From contig JAKVBF010000001.1 in the NCBI GenBank assembly GCA_022447555.1, forward strand, positions 25,560-89,559: a DNA stretch of 64,000 nucleotides. Reading direction: 5' to 3'. The position numbers and the translations under genes were made by a program. This stretch comes from Mariniblastus sp. Its GTDB lineage: Bacteria; Planctomycetota; Planctomycetia; Pirellulales; Pirellulaceae. Under the pieces are notes generated by a model. It saw only the letters and a list, made by a program, of their open reading frames with translations. It was not told where the DNA came from and did not search any database. Shown here one piece after another: positions 1-9,901 of the stretch. Positions within the stretch are counted from its first letter, which is position 1. Every line of letters begins with the position of its first letter.

Positions 1-252
1 AAACTCGAGCTGGAAAAACGGCAACGCAGCGCTAAGGTTGAAGCAGCCCAGAAGGCCAGCGCGGACCGTTTGCGCCAAGCCGAACTGGAGAAGCAACAGC
101 GGAAAGCCAGTCGTTGGTCCGCCAGACAGGCAATTGTAGAAACGACGCGTCAAGCTGCTCTGGAACGTCAGCAGAAACTCGAGCTGGAAAAACGGCAACG
201 CAGCGCTAAGGTTGAAGCAGCCCAGAAGGCCAGCGCGGACCGTTTGCGCCAA
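1..252 (+). repeat. 78-bp exact direct repeat (1-78 and 175-252), 174-bp period, in frame
   Basis: aaactcgagctggaaaaacggcaacgcagcgctaaggttgaagcagcccagaaggccagcgcggaccgtttgcgccaa occurs at both positions; divergence begins at 79/253. Confidence 0.9.
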
Positions 253-624
253 ATCGAACTGGAGAGGCAACGACGTAAAAATACAGCAGAACAACAACGC
301 CAAGCGGCGCTTGCACAGACTCGCCAGTCAGCAATTGAACGCCAGACAAAAATCGAGCTGGAAAAACGGCAACGAAATGCGAAACTGGAACAACAGAGAC
401 AAGCCATCGCCGACAGGAACCGGCGACGAACGGCTGAAATCCAGCAGCGGAAATTGACAGCAGAAAAGCAGCGGCAGATCGCTGCACAACAACAACGCGC
501 ACGTCAATCTGCGATTGAAAAGAAACGCCAACAAGTCGAACAGCAAAAGCGGCAGCAATCGACACCGTCCAAAAAAAGATCGGAACCCAAGAAGAAACGG
601 AACTCAGGGAAACCTGGTAAGTAA
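1..624 (+). CDS. K/R/Q/E-rich repetitive coiled-coil protein, C-terminal part (5' end outside window)
   Basis: Frame 1 is open from base 1 to the TAA at 622-624; the ORF-track start at 70 is an internal TTG. Sequence is low complexity with repeated (I/L)ELEKRQR...AxxxRQ units. Confidence 0.7.
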   Translation, partial: KLELEKRQRSAKVEAAQKASADRLRQAELEKQQRKASRWSARQAIVETTRQAALERQQKLELEKRQRSAKVEAAQKASADRLRQIELERQRRKNTAEQQRQAALAQTRQSAIERQTKIELEKRQRNAKLEQQRQAIADRNRRRTAEIQQRKLTAEKQRQIAAQQQRARQSAIEKKRQQVEQQKRQQSTPSKKRSEPKKKRNSGKPGK

Positions 625-730
625 TCTTGCTTATGGGTGAAGCCCTTTTAGATGCCGGTTCCAACACCATTGGCCCAGCACTTTCTAAAGGGGCTTCAAC
701 CGGTCGAATCCATGAAATCGATCTAGGCCG

Positions 731-1801
731 TTATCGAATCAAAAAACCATGACGATGAGGGTCCGCGGGATCGATCCAATACTCGTTTCGGCCCGTAAAA
801 TAAGCTACACCGGTGACTTTCGGAATAATCGCTGGTTTGCTTCCCAATTCAATCTCCCTCAGTGCACAAACATCAAACGTCGTCCCCAAAATACTTTCGA
901 TGGTGATCGTTTGACCCAGCTCTATTTCACCGCGCGCGTGAAGAATAGCCGCTCGCCCGCTGACCCCGGTACCGGTCGGGCTCCGGTCCACTTCACCATC
1001 CGCAAAAACACAAACATTCCGACTGTGGTGGCGAGGGTCACGGGCAGATCCGTAAAAGACCGTCCCGTATAGAAAAGAGAGCTCCTCGTGCTCTGGATGG
1101 TTAATCTCACATTGCTGTTCAACTGCCACCTTGATTCTTCGGCCTACATCAATCAACTGCTCCACATTCTTTTTTGCCAAAGCAAAATCGAATTGCTCAA
1201 TGTCAACGTACGCATAGTAGGCCCCGCCATACGCTAAATCAAACTGAATCAGGCCCAGCGATCCAACATTAACTCGCTGATCAGCCATCGTCACAAATGC
1301 CGGCACATTCTCAAAGGAGACCGACGTTACCTGACCTCCCTTGACCGTCGCCGAAGCAGTGATCCTACCGGCCGGTGAATCGATCTTTACTGTTGTGATT
1401 GGCTCGACAGCCGGCACCCACTCGGATTCCACCACTAATTTAGTCACGGCGATAATGCCGTGCCCACACATCGAGCTATATCCTTCATTATGGAGAAACA
1501 AGACCCCAAAATCAGCCTGGTCCCCCATAAACTTCTCATTCGGAGGGGTCAGAATACACCCATACATGTCTGCGTGACCACGAGGCTCCCACATCAAAAG
1601 TGTTCTCAAATGTTCCAGTTGACTTTTGCAATATTCGCGTCGTTGGATCACGTTTTTACCGGGAATTTCAGGGGCACCCGATACAAGAATTCGAAGAGGC
1701 TCTCCCGCCGTATGCATGTCGACCGTAACGACCTGATTCCACCCCTCATCAGGCTTGAACGCACTCAATTTTTCTGCCCATCTAAGGCGATCGAACGACA
1801 T
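731..1801 (-). CDS. Proline racemase family protein, probably trans-3-hydroxy-L-proline dehydratase type
   Basis: Motifs SSMCGHG and DRSPTGTGVSGR; second catalytic Cys replaced by Thr as in L3HYPDH-type enzymes. Confidence 0.85.
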   Translation of the reverse strand: MSFDRLRWAEKLSAFKPDEGWNQVVTVDMHTAGEPLRILVSGAPEIPGKNVIQRREYCKSQLEHLRTLLMWEPRGHADMYGCILTPPNEKFMGDQADFGVLFLHNEGYSSMCGHGIIAVTKLVVESEWVPAVEPITTVKIDSPAGRITASATVKGGQVTSVSFENVPAFVTMADQRVNVGSLGLIQFDLAYGGAYYAYVDIEQFDFALAKKNVEQLIDVGRRIKVAVEQQCEINHPEHEELSFLYGTVFYGSARDPRHHSRNVCVFADGEVDRSPTGTGVSGRAAILHARGEIELGQTITIESILGTTFDVCALREIELGSKPAIIPKVTGVAYFTGRNEYWIDPADPHRHGFLIR

Positions 1802-1825
1802 CTTTATCCCACTTGTTTTATATTC

Positions 1826-2752
1826 CTATCTATTGAGTTCTATCCATTGACCTTTTAGAAATTTAGAACGACGTGGATTAAACTCTGTGATGTTAGAAAA
1901 AGTAGGAAGTAAATCCGTTCGAACATCGTAATCTGCCGATTGCACCGCCCAAGATCCGAGTCGGTTTGTTGGCGGTAATGCGGCTTGGCTGGTCAACAAT
2001 TCGACTTCAATTTGAAGCAGTCGCTCCAGTTGAATCGATGACGGCTCGCCCGCCTCCAACATACGACCCACGTCATCCCAGCTGCAAAGATCCGACCAAT
2101 GATTCCAAGCTTTCTTAATGACATCGCGATTCCATAGCTCTGTTCCCCGCTCCCGATCACCCGTTCGCACTGCCTTAACCAACTCCAAAAGCTGGTTCTT
2201 AGTTTCTTCTTCAATTTCCATTGGGTCTTCTCTCAACTCGTCAACTTTCTGAACGTTCCTCAACTGGTGTAAAAAAGCCAGTTTGTAAAAGGCGCGGCGT
2301 TCGCTTTCGGTCCGGGCCAAAGAAATAAGATTCCGAATCGAGCTATCTCTTAATTCAGGGTAACCTCGTATCTTGATCTCTTGGTCAGCCCAATAGGCAA
2401 CAATCAAAAACAGGCGTATTGCCAAATCTCTGGCTTGCTGGTCGGTACTCTGTCCTGCAAGCTCTTCGGCATAATCTCGATAGTCATACAAATTTTCAAT
2501 ATTAAGTTGAGATAATCGAACGTCGTCAACAGTCACAACCAAAGCTGCAATCTCCTCGTGCGAAAACCATCTACCTTCGGTGGGCAACGTGGCGCGAGAT
2601 CGAAACAAAACACCCTGCTCGGATTGCTTGACCACCTTGCCAAAAATATGCCGGTGCTTACCGGAGTCATTCCAGACCAGCAAATCTGCATGCACCAAAG
2701 AAGTCTGGAAAATCAGGAGGAGGATCCCGGTGCAAACGAGGGGCTTAGCCAC
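1826..2752 (-). CDS. Hypothetical secreted protein
   Basis: Long ORF with N-terminal hydrophobic signal-like segment (LVCTGILLLIFQTSLVHA); overlaps the upstream gene by a few nt, suggesting an operon. Confidence 0.7.
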   Translation of the reverse strand: MAKPLVCTGILLLIFQTSLVHADLLVWNDSGKHRHIFGKVVKQSEQGVLFRSRATLPTEGRWFSHEEIAALVVTVDDVRLSQLNIENLYDYRDYAEELAGQSTDQQARDLAIRLFLIVAYWADQEIKIRGYPELRDSSIRNLISLARTESERRAFYKLAFLHQLRNVQKVDELREDPMEIEEETKNQLLELVKAVRTGDRERGTELWNRDVIKKAWNHWSDLCSWDDVGRMLEAGEPSSIQLERLLQIEVELLTSQAALPPTNRLGSWAVQSADYDVRTDLLPTFSNITEFNPRRSKFLKGQWIELNR

Positions 2753-5537
2753 GGGCCTTCTCCTGCAATTCGCTTGTTTTTTCCTTTCGCAGTAGGGCTG
2801 CCAGCTTCCACAAGAAAAACTCCGTGATTAACAGACGCCGATCATTGGACGCGTTTTTTTTCATCGACGCGTAATAAACGGGCAAAAGCGATTCAACTTC
2901 CTCCGCGCGACCAGAACCGCAAGCCCTTAATTCCGCACCCAAAAAATCAATCAAAAGCTGATTCAATACGACCGCCCGAACGATCGGAGGTCCATTGTCT
3001 GCAATGGCCAAGCCCCTCAAAGATCGGAGCCTTCCGGGTTCATCCTCCGACGAAGCATACAAACCGGCCAGGGCTTCCGAATAGCCACCTGACGGGCTGA
3101 ACGTATTTCCTGACCATCGATCCAAAATCGACACTCTCATCGCAAAGGCATCCTCTTGATAACGGCCTAACTGTTCCCAGGCGAACGCCACATTCGTCTC
3201 GCCATCTTTTTCCGCACTGGCCACCAAATCAACGCGACTTTGTAAAATCCCCAATGCATATATTACCAGTGAGTGCTGAACACACTGCCGCCACCTTTCC
3301 GGAGGATCCAACTTACAATCTTGATCCGTCAACAGCCGATAGATGGTCAATACACGGTCTGATTGTCCAGAAAAATTGCCGACCCAATCGGCTGTTGCCA
3401 GATGCATATTGGGTAGATGCGAAAACTTGGGCAACAAGCCCTCGATCATCAACCATTCTTTAAGTTCGGAGGGCGCCAGGGCATAGTCTGCCAGAACCGC
3501 GGCTTCCTCATAAGAGAAATCTCGAAACCGCGACGCGATATCGGCCAAGGCAGAAAACGCTGACGTGCGTACCGCCAGTCGATCCGTTCCTAAACTTAAC
3601 TTCAATCGCTCGAATGCGCGCTTCTTTTCACGAATTTCCGAAGGCGTGGGACCCTTAGCCAGGGGCGGGGCGATTTGACCACGTGATTCTAATCGAGGCA
3701 CCCCCTCTCGTAACAACTCTTTGAGCAGCGGATGATCTTGTGCCGTCTTCAGCTCCGCAATGTATGCCAATGAAAGATTCGAAGAATAGGTCAACCGCGC
3801 AATCAATTCTGGAGAAACCCTCGTTTTCTCTATCGCCAAAGTCTCTAAAGGCAATTCAAATTGATCGATTTGCGGATTTGTCAAAACGATTGGGAATCGA
3901 ACAAGACGATAGGCTGATCGGACTTCATTCAAACGTTCTCGTTTCTCAGCAGGTTCATCACCGATGATTGAAACATCAAGCCGTTTTACCAGCTCGCCGG
4001 CGATAAAATCAGCGGCAGTCTGATTGTCCATCTGAATCAATCGATCGATCCATTGAATGGCTTGAGACTGATTAGAGGATGCAATCAGCTCCGCGAGTGT
4101 CTTTTGGATCGTCTTCCAATGATTCATATCGTTATCCAACATGGTCAACACGGCCGTAGAACGAACTTGAAAAAAAATCTCTGGATCTAACATTGGGCGC
4201 GTCACCGCCGACAGATGATCAACCAGGGCTGCACTTTCACTCGGGGACCGGTAACTCATATGGACCAACTGATTCCACAAATCCAGAGCCAGTTCTCGGT
4301 TCGCTTTGGCAACGAATACAGCCCGTTTCATTCCATCGGGCAAAAGACCAAGAAAACGCAACGCCAAGTCTCGCGCGGGCTCCAGTCGTGATGAAGTAGA
4401 TTCCTCTCTGATTTCGACCGAATCGTATAACACGGCGGAGAGTAGACGAATGGCCCCAAAGCCCTCCACCACTTGGCGTGCGGTAACGAAATCTGGCTGT
4501 GAAACTCTATCAAGCGATTTTTCCAAAGACTGCAAAACACAATCTTCGACCTCCGGCTCGGCCGCCGCAAAGTAAATCAACGCCACCAAATGGTTGACTG
4601 AATCGGCATTTTGAGGTTCCAGTTTGGCTAGTTCGATTAAACGCCTTAATCCCGAAAGTCGCCGTTCCCCGTCCGCAGACAACATCGAAGTCTCGATGCT
4701 GGCAAAATGGGAACTCTTAATCTGAGCGGAGGCCTTCGCCAAAGATTCGCTCCACCCAGTCGGTTTTTCAGATCGCGACAAGCCAGAAACATCCCCCGCC
4801 ATGTCCGGAGCAAACCCATGTGGGCGGGCCGTTGGAAACCAGACCATCTGCCACGCCAACATCATCAGCGAAAGGGCAGCCATGCAAACGATCGCACCTA
4901 TGATAGGCCACCGCCAAGTTTTCGGCAGCCACTTAGACCTTGTGTTATCAGCAAGAGTTTGCTGGATCCGCTGATCAACGGTCTCGCGATCCAAACCCCA
5001 TTGTTCTCCGATACGGTAAAGTTCTCTCAACTGAGCCGGCTCAACCCCCTGCTGAGACCCCAACGTATCCACTATCAAACGATTGCCGAACCACACAGCA
5101 TCGGCTTCGGCAATGCGTCCGATACCGAGTTGCTCGGAAGTCGTTTGGATCAGCTCATGCGCGCGAACTTCCTGAATCTGATATTTTCTCGCGGCGAGAT
5201 CGAGCGCCCGGTTTTCAATCGCTATACTGAGTACTCGCCCTTGAAAAGGCTTAAACTCTCTCTGCAAAAAATCGACGAATGAACGCTCCCAATGATTGAG
5301 GGCTTCCGAAAATTTTGCAGTGCCCTGCAACGTCTCGATGGCCTGATGGAATTGTTGGGAAGTCAATTCCAACCGCACCGCTAGGGATTGAAGCCGCAAT
5401 CGACAGGATTCACTCAACCCCCGCTCCGCAGCAATGATTGCCCCGGCTTGACGTAAAAATAACCGCAAGCGAGGGTCCACAGGCTGATTTTCTGCGTGCC
5501 CAGAATCTTGAGTTTCTGATCCATGCTCTCTTTTCAT
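2745..5537 (-). CDS. Large hypothetical protein with one predicted TM segment
   Basis: 930-aa ORF; hydrophobic stretch WPIIGAIVCMAALSLMMLAWQMVW; helical-repeat-like C-terminal part. Confidence 0.75.
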   Translation of the reverse strand: MKREHGSETQDSGHAENQPVDPRLRLFLRQAGAIIAAERGLSESCRLRLQSLAVRLELTSQQFHQAIETLQGTAKFSEALNHWERSFVDFLQREFKPFQGRVLSIAIENRALDLAARKYQIQEVRAHELIQTTSEQLGIGRIAEADAVWFGNRLIVDTLGSQQGVEPAQLRELYRIGEQWGLDRETVDQRIQQTLADNTRSKWLPKTWRWPIIGAIVCMAALSLMMLAWQMVWFPTARPHGFAPDMAGDVSGLSRSEKPTGWSESLAKASAQIKSSHFASIETSMLSADGERRLSGLRRLIELAKLEPQNADSVNHLVALIYFAAAEPEVEDCVLQSLEKSLDRVSQPDFVTARQVVEGFGAIRLLSAVLYDSVEIREESTSSRLEPARDLALRFLGLLPDGMKRAVFVAKANRELALDLWNQLVHMSYRSPSESAALVDHLSAVTRPMLDPEIFFQVRSTAVLTMLDNDMNHWKTIQKTLAELIASSNQSQAIQWIDRLIQMDNQTAADFIAGELVKRLDVSIIGDEPAEKRERLNEVRSAYRLVRFPIVLTNPQIDQFELPLETLAIEKTRVSPELIARLTYSSNLSLAYIAELKTAQDHPLLKELLREGVPRLESRGQIAPPLAKGPTPSEIREKKRAFERLKLSLGTDRLAVRTSAFSALADIASRFRDFSYEEAAVLADYALAPSELKEWLMIEGLLPKFSHLPNMHLATADWVGNFSGQSDRVLTIYRLLTDQDCKLDPPERWRQCVQHSLVIYALGILQSRVDLVASAEKDGETNVAFAWEQLGRYQEDAFAMRVSILDRWSGNTFSPSGGYSEALAGLYASSEDEPGRLRSLRGLAIADNGPPIVRAVVLNQLLIDFLGAELRACGSGRAEEVESLLPVYYASMKKNASNDRRLLITEFFLWKLAALLRKEKTSELQEKARG

Positions 5538-5540
5538 GAG

Positions 5541-8105
5541 TCAATGCTCCCTTTCCAATTCTTTCGAAAGAGACTGATATCTCATGGTCCATGAATCCGA
5601 CATTTGCGGACTCAGATGCATCGTCTGCTGTAGCACACTTCTGGCGTTTGGATCTCCTGTTTTCCATAAACAACGGCTTAGTTCGTACTTGGACTCATAC
5701 CAAAGCTCTGAACCTGGCTCCACGCCATTAGCCAGGGTTCGCCACAAAGGCAAACCCGATCGGAATTGTTCTCTTTGGCTTTTTAATCTAGCGAGCGCGA
5801 CAAGATACCTCTTGCGGTTGGGGAAGACTTGGATCAAGCGAGTAAGGCACTCATCCGCCTGCTCCAATTGGCCAGCCCTCGCATAAAATTCGCTTAAGCG
5901 GAATAAAGTCACACGACTGTTTTTAGAATTCATTAACCTATTCGGCTCAATGCCCACGACCTCTGACAAGCGGCGCAGGTCCGCAATTGCGATAGCCACC
6001 TCTGACAAGCTCAACTCAGCCGCCGAACCATAATTCTGCGCTAAGTAGATTAATGCCGACTTTTCATAGGTTGTGCGCTCAGATCCCTTAAGTAACTGCC
6101 TCGCAAATTGACTGGCGGCAGCCTGATCCCCTCGTTTTTCTGCAAACCTCAAGTTGTAATACGCTAACTGCTGAGCCTCTCTCTGATTGCCCTCTAATTC
6201 CTCAATCAGTTGGCTCGCCCGACCTAAAAATGACAAGGGATCTGACGTCTCCCGCTCGACTCTCAACATCGCATCTAAAACCCAAAATGTGGAACGCAAA
6301 CACTGAGCCTTAGTGGCTGTGGTGGAATCTTGCAACTCTCGGTCGTAACCACACAGCTGCCGCAGTGCACGCATTCCCATGGTACTATCTTCTTGATACC
6401 GTTGCTTAAAGAAACGGTATTGATGCCGCACCACTTCAAGCTGAACCTGACTGTAATACACGTCGCTACGGGGTATCGATTTAAGCTTGCTAATCGCTTG
6501 CTGGGGATCCATTGCATTGTACAAAAGACGGCGACTCTGAAATTCAACCCGCTGCGTGTAAAGACTTTGCGGGAACCAATCGAAAAACCGATCCAGAACC
6601 GCCATCGCTTCACTTGTCGTCCGAGGGTTTGACATAGCGATGGCTGCGAGTCCGCGACATTGCATCCACATCGCCTCGGAGGCCAACTCGGGTGATTCGT
6701 ATCGCAACTGGCGGGCCACCTCCTCAAACCGAACCGTAGCCTCTTTTAACTTCCCCTTTCGAAAATCGATCGACGCAATAAGAAATTGACACCTAGCTAA
6801 GTCGGTTTCGGGTGTCGAATCATCTGCGGCTTCCAAAGCATCGCGCAAAGACTGGTCAGCCAAATCAATGCCTCCGTGGCCTCGCTCCGCTTGGTAAAAG
6901 TGGAAACTACCTTGAGCCCAACTGCCAAGAAACTGGCTATTCTTCCAATGTTTTGGCCGCTCTTTGATGATCGGAACCAGGCTGCCAAACTCCCTCGCCC
7001 GCAAGAGGCCGAGTACACTCCGGTCAAGCAGTGCGTCCGAAATTCCTGGTGCTGGAGAACGGGCTGCAACGCTTGATCGATAAGTTGCAAGCCATAACCC
7101 ACGCTGCTGTCTTGGACTCAAACTCGCTACGTCCAAGGTTTGGATGTAGGCGTTAACGCTGCCCCACTGACGCGCCAAAACCATAGATTCTAACCGCCAT
7201 ACGGGTAGTTGCTCTTTCGCGGATCGAGCCCCCGTCATTCCCTCTAGGACGGAAAAACAAAAATCGCTTTCTTCACGACTTCCCTTGGCCCTAAACACCA
7301 TGGCCAAACCGAGCAATGCTTGGAATTGCCAGGACGTTTCCAGATCGAACCACTGCTTTCCAATCGACGTTATCGATCCCTCTGCGGGCATCTCTAGAAA
7401 ACGACGGAAATGATCCTCCGACTTAAGCAGCCAAGGAGAGGTTTCATCCTCTGAAACGCCTAGGAAATAGGCGGTCCAACCTAGAAGATACTGGCAATGC
7501 GAAATCCGCCCCTCTGACGTAGCCAACAAGCTATTTTTTCTGGCGATCTCAACTTGATTCAATTCCGGAAGCAGCTGCAAAGAAAGGAACTCGCGGTCCA
7601 ACCTTTGATATAGGGATCCCAAATCAAAACGCACTTCCTTAAGCTCTCCGATCACCTGAGAACGTAGCTCGGGTGGTCGGCCCCCAAACCACCAATCATG
7701 GAAGTCTCGCTCCACTCGCTGATAACGAGCATGTTGAATGGCTAGATCCAACCCTTCTGCGGCAATCGTCGGATAATCCCTAAGCAGCGACTCGGCCCGC
7801 TTCAGCAATCCCGGGTCGTTATCACTCCATCGTTCGGCTAATAAACCTGCTTGATAAAGTCGCCCCAACCGCTGAATGAGTAACCCCTGTTTTTTGGGTT
7901 CCGATTCACGAGACAATTGCATTTCAACTTCAACGATCAACAGTCGATCCAGGCCTCGAGATTCGAGAAATTGCTCCAACAAAACACTTTCACCGGCAAG
8001 TCGCTCATCTGATTGATGAGCAGCCGTCGCGCTGACAAGGTTACACAAACCTATCACCAGGAAAGCCTGTAACGAAATTTCGACAATCCAATCCACCCGT
8101 GGCAT
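5541..8105 (-). CDS. Large TPR-like hypothetical secreted protein
   Basis: Start set at MPRVDWIVEI (ATG at 8103-8105), just after the ExbD stop; signal-like N-terminus; TPR-like helices (e.g. LSEFYARAGQLEQADECLTRLIQVFPNRKRYLVALARL). Confidence 0.75.
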   Translation of the reverse strand: MPRVDWIVEISLQAFLVIGLCNLVSATAAHQSDERLAGESVLLEQFLESRGLDRLLIVEVEMQLSRESEPKKQGLLIQRLGRLYQAGLLAERWSDNDPGLLKRAESLLRDYPTIAAEGLDLAIQHARYQRVERDFHDWWFGGRPPELRSQVIGELKEVRFDLGSLYQRLDREFLSLQLLPELNQVEIARKNSLLATSEGRISHCQYLLGWTAYFLGVSEDETSPWLLKSEDHFRRFLEMPAEGSITSIGKQWFDLETSWQFQALLGLAMVFRAKGSREESDFCFSVLEGMTGARSAKEQLPVWRLESMVLARQWGSVNAYIQTLDVASLSPRQQRGLWLATYRSSVAARSPAPGISDALLDRSVLGLLRAREFGSLVPIIKERPKHWKNSQFLGSWAQGSFHFYQAERGHGGIDLADQSLRDALEAADDSTPETDLARCQFLIASIDFRKGKLKEATVRFEEVARQLRYESPELASEAMWMQCRGLAAIAMSNPRTTSEAMAVLDRFFDWFPQSLYTQRVEFQSRRLLYNAMDPQQAISKLKSIPRSDVYYSQVQLEVVRHQYRFFKQRYQEDSTMGMRALRQLCGYDRELQDSTTATKAQCLRSTFWVLDAMLRVERETSDPLSFLGRASQLIEELEGNQREAQQLAYYNLRFAEKRGDQAAASQFARQLLKGSERTTYEKSALIYLAQNYGSAAELSLSEVAIAIADLRRLSEVVGIEPNRLMNSKNSRVTLFRLSEFYARAGQLEQADECLTRLIQVFPNRKRYLVALARLKSQREQFRSGLPLWRTLANGVEPGSELWYESKYELSRCLWKTGDPNARSVLQQTMHLSPQMSDSWTMRYQSLSKELEREH

Positions 8106-8106
8106 C

Positions 8107-8532
8107 TTAATCCCCCGGTACATAGACAACCGACTGAAAACCAGTTGTCTTGCACAGATCAATCACCTTAGCCACTTTTTCAAATGGAACACCATCCGAA
8201 ACGCGAATGAAAGACCCATGTTTTTTATGTTGAAATCCTCTCAATGGCGCTTCAAGATCCCTCAGATCGACTGTTTTGATAGCGCCTAACTGAAATAGCG
8301 TTCGACCATTCAAGTCACTGATCTGAATCACAGCAGGCTGTAAGTCAGGCTGTTGCAGCGCCCCCGTAGCACCCGGCTTGTGAATGTCTGCCAAGATCTG
8401 TCGCTCTGGCTGTACAAAGGTTGCCGTAACTAAAAAAAAGATCAATAGTAAAAAGACCACATCGATCATGCTGGTCATCGACAGCTCAATCTTGGCGTGC
8501 TCGCGAATTGGACGTTTATTGCTAAGTTTCAT
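8107..8532 (-). CDS. ExbD/TolR family biopolymer transport protein
   Basis: IELSMTSMIDVVFLLLIFFLVTATF, typical ExbD N-terminal TM motif. Confidence 0.9.
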   Translation of the reverse strand: MKLSNKRPIREHAKIELSMTSMIDVVFLLLIFFLVTATFVQPERQILADIHKPGATGALQQPDLQPAVIQISDLNGRTLFQLGAIKTVDLRDLEAPLRGFQHKKHGSFIRVSDGVPFEKVAKVIDLCKTTGFQSVVYVPGD

Positions 8533-8546
8533 AATCGTATCTGCTG

Positions 8547-8963
8547 TTACTCACCCGCGACTGCCGCGTAAACTTGACTGAACCCTAAATCGCTTAGCTG
8601 TCGGATCAAACCATTGACATGCTCTGCAGGGCAACGTCGATCACATCGCAATTCAATCCGAACTTGCGTCGGATCGTTAGCCTTCGATCCAAGCAACTGT
8701 TCTAACGCCCGCGCGGTTCGATCCAGTGTATATTGTTCGCCCGATAATATGATTTTTCCATCGGAGTCCATATTAATGGTGACGGTTGCAGGTGATGATT
8801 TTTCAGCGACACCATCGACACGCGCCAAAGACAGCGGGTGTTCTGCAACTCGATTAATTTGAGAAACCGTAAGAAAAAAGATGATTAGCAAGAAGACAAT
8901 GTCGATCATTGGGGTCATAACAAACCCAGTTGAGTGATCGCGTTTTGTCTTACTAAGCTTCAT
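8547..8963 (-). CDS. ExbD/TolR family biopolymer transport protein (second copy)
   Basis: GFVMTPMIDIVFLLIIFFLTVSQI motif. Confidence 0.9.
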   Translation of the reverse strand: MKLSKTKRDHSTGFVMTPMIDIVFLLIIFFLTVSQINRVAEHPLSLARVDGVAEKSSPATVTINMDSDGKIILSGEQYTLDRTARALEQLLGSKANDPTQVRIELRCDRRCPAEHVNGLIRQLSDLGFSQVYAAVAGE

Positions 8964-9040
8964 AATCTGCCATTCACCCGTTTCTCATCCACGTTTAGCC
9001 CACCACCGATCCGCTCCATTCAAGCCATCGCTTGGAAACT

Positions 9041-9901
9041 TTACTTCAATGTTTTCTTGCGGCCCAAAGGCATCATGACGCGTTCAATTCGCTTGCCGGC
9101 TTCGGCAACAATCGAGTCAATTTTATTGCGGAAATAGCTGTAAGCTACCATTGTCGGAATGGCGACCACCAAACCCAATAACGTGGTGATGAGAGCCTGT
9201 CCAATTCCACCAGCCAGCTGCCCGGGTCGCGCCATGCCGTCTAATGCTGCGATCGTTGTGAACGCTTCAATCATTCCCAATACAGTCCCCGTCAAACCGA
9301 GCATCGGTGCTACCGACCCGATAACGTTTAAAACCTCTGTACGCCGATATAATTGACTTGTTAAATCTTCACCAGCCTCCTCGACGGCCGAGCGGTATTC
9401 AGCAAAACCAAACTCACTACTTTGGTAGCGATTAAGCCCGGCCAAAATCACTTCGGTGGCTAAACTGTAATTCTCCGGATCGCGGCAGAAATCGACCGCC
9501 CGTTTGATATCACCGGCTAAGATCAGATCTTCGATCTCCCCCAAAACAGGTGCGGGCATCAAATGTTTTCGGCGAATCGAAACGAAATGCTCGATGATGA
9601 AATATGCGCTCACAACCGAAAGAAGTAAAATCACGCAGACAATCGCCACACCAAACGGGTTGCCAGCAAAAATCATTTCCAAGAGCGTTGGCTGCGAAGC
9701 GCCCTCGAACAAATCGACCGAATCCACCAGCAACTCTGGATCCGCCGTGATCTGGGGAGGCAATGCTTCTTGGCCAGTGACCCGACGGGGCGTAAGGCAA
9801 GTGATGAGTCCTGTAGAGATAAACAGGAACTCTAAGCAACATGAATGGAAAATCTTATGCAAAGATGGGACCTTTATTAAAGACTGCGGAAAGTGAATCA
9901 C
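9041..9901 (-). CDS. MotA/TolQ/ExbB proton channel family protein
   Basis: GSVAPMLGLTGTVLGMIEAFTTIA...LAGGIGQALITTLLGLVVAIPTMVAYSYFRNKID; overlaps preceding gene by ATGA. Confidence 0.9.
   Translation of the reverse strand: MIHFPQSLIKVPSLHKIFHSCCLEFLFISTGLITCLTPRRVTGQEALPPQITADPELLVDSVDLFEGASQPTLLEMIFAGNPFGVAIVCVILLLSVVSAYFIIEHFVSIRRKHLMPAPVLGEIEDLILAGDIKRAVDFCRDPENYSLATEVILAGLNRYQSSEFGFAEYRSAVEEAGEDLTSQLYRRTEVLNVIGSVAPMLGLTGTVLGMIEAFTTIAALDGMARPGQLAGGIGQALITTLLGLVVAIPTMVAYSYFRNKIDSIVAEAGKRIERVMMPLGRKKTLK

Noticed and set aside
206-670. Antisense ORF of 154 aa over the coiled-coil gene
   Set aside because: Mirror of a repetitive coding region; no recognisable protein features. Sense frame is open from base 1.
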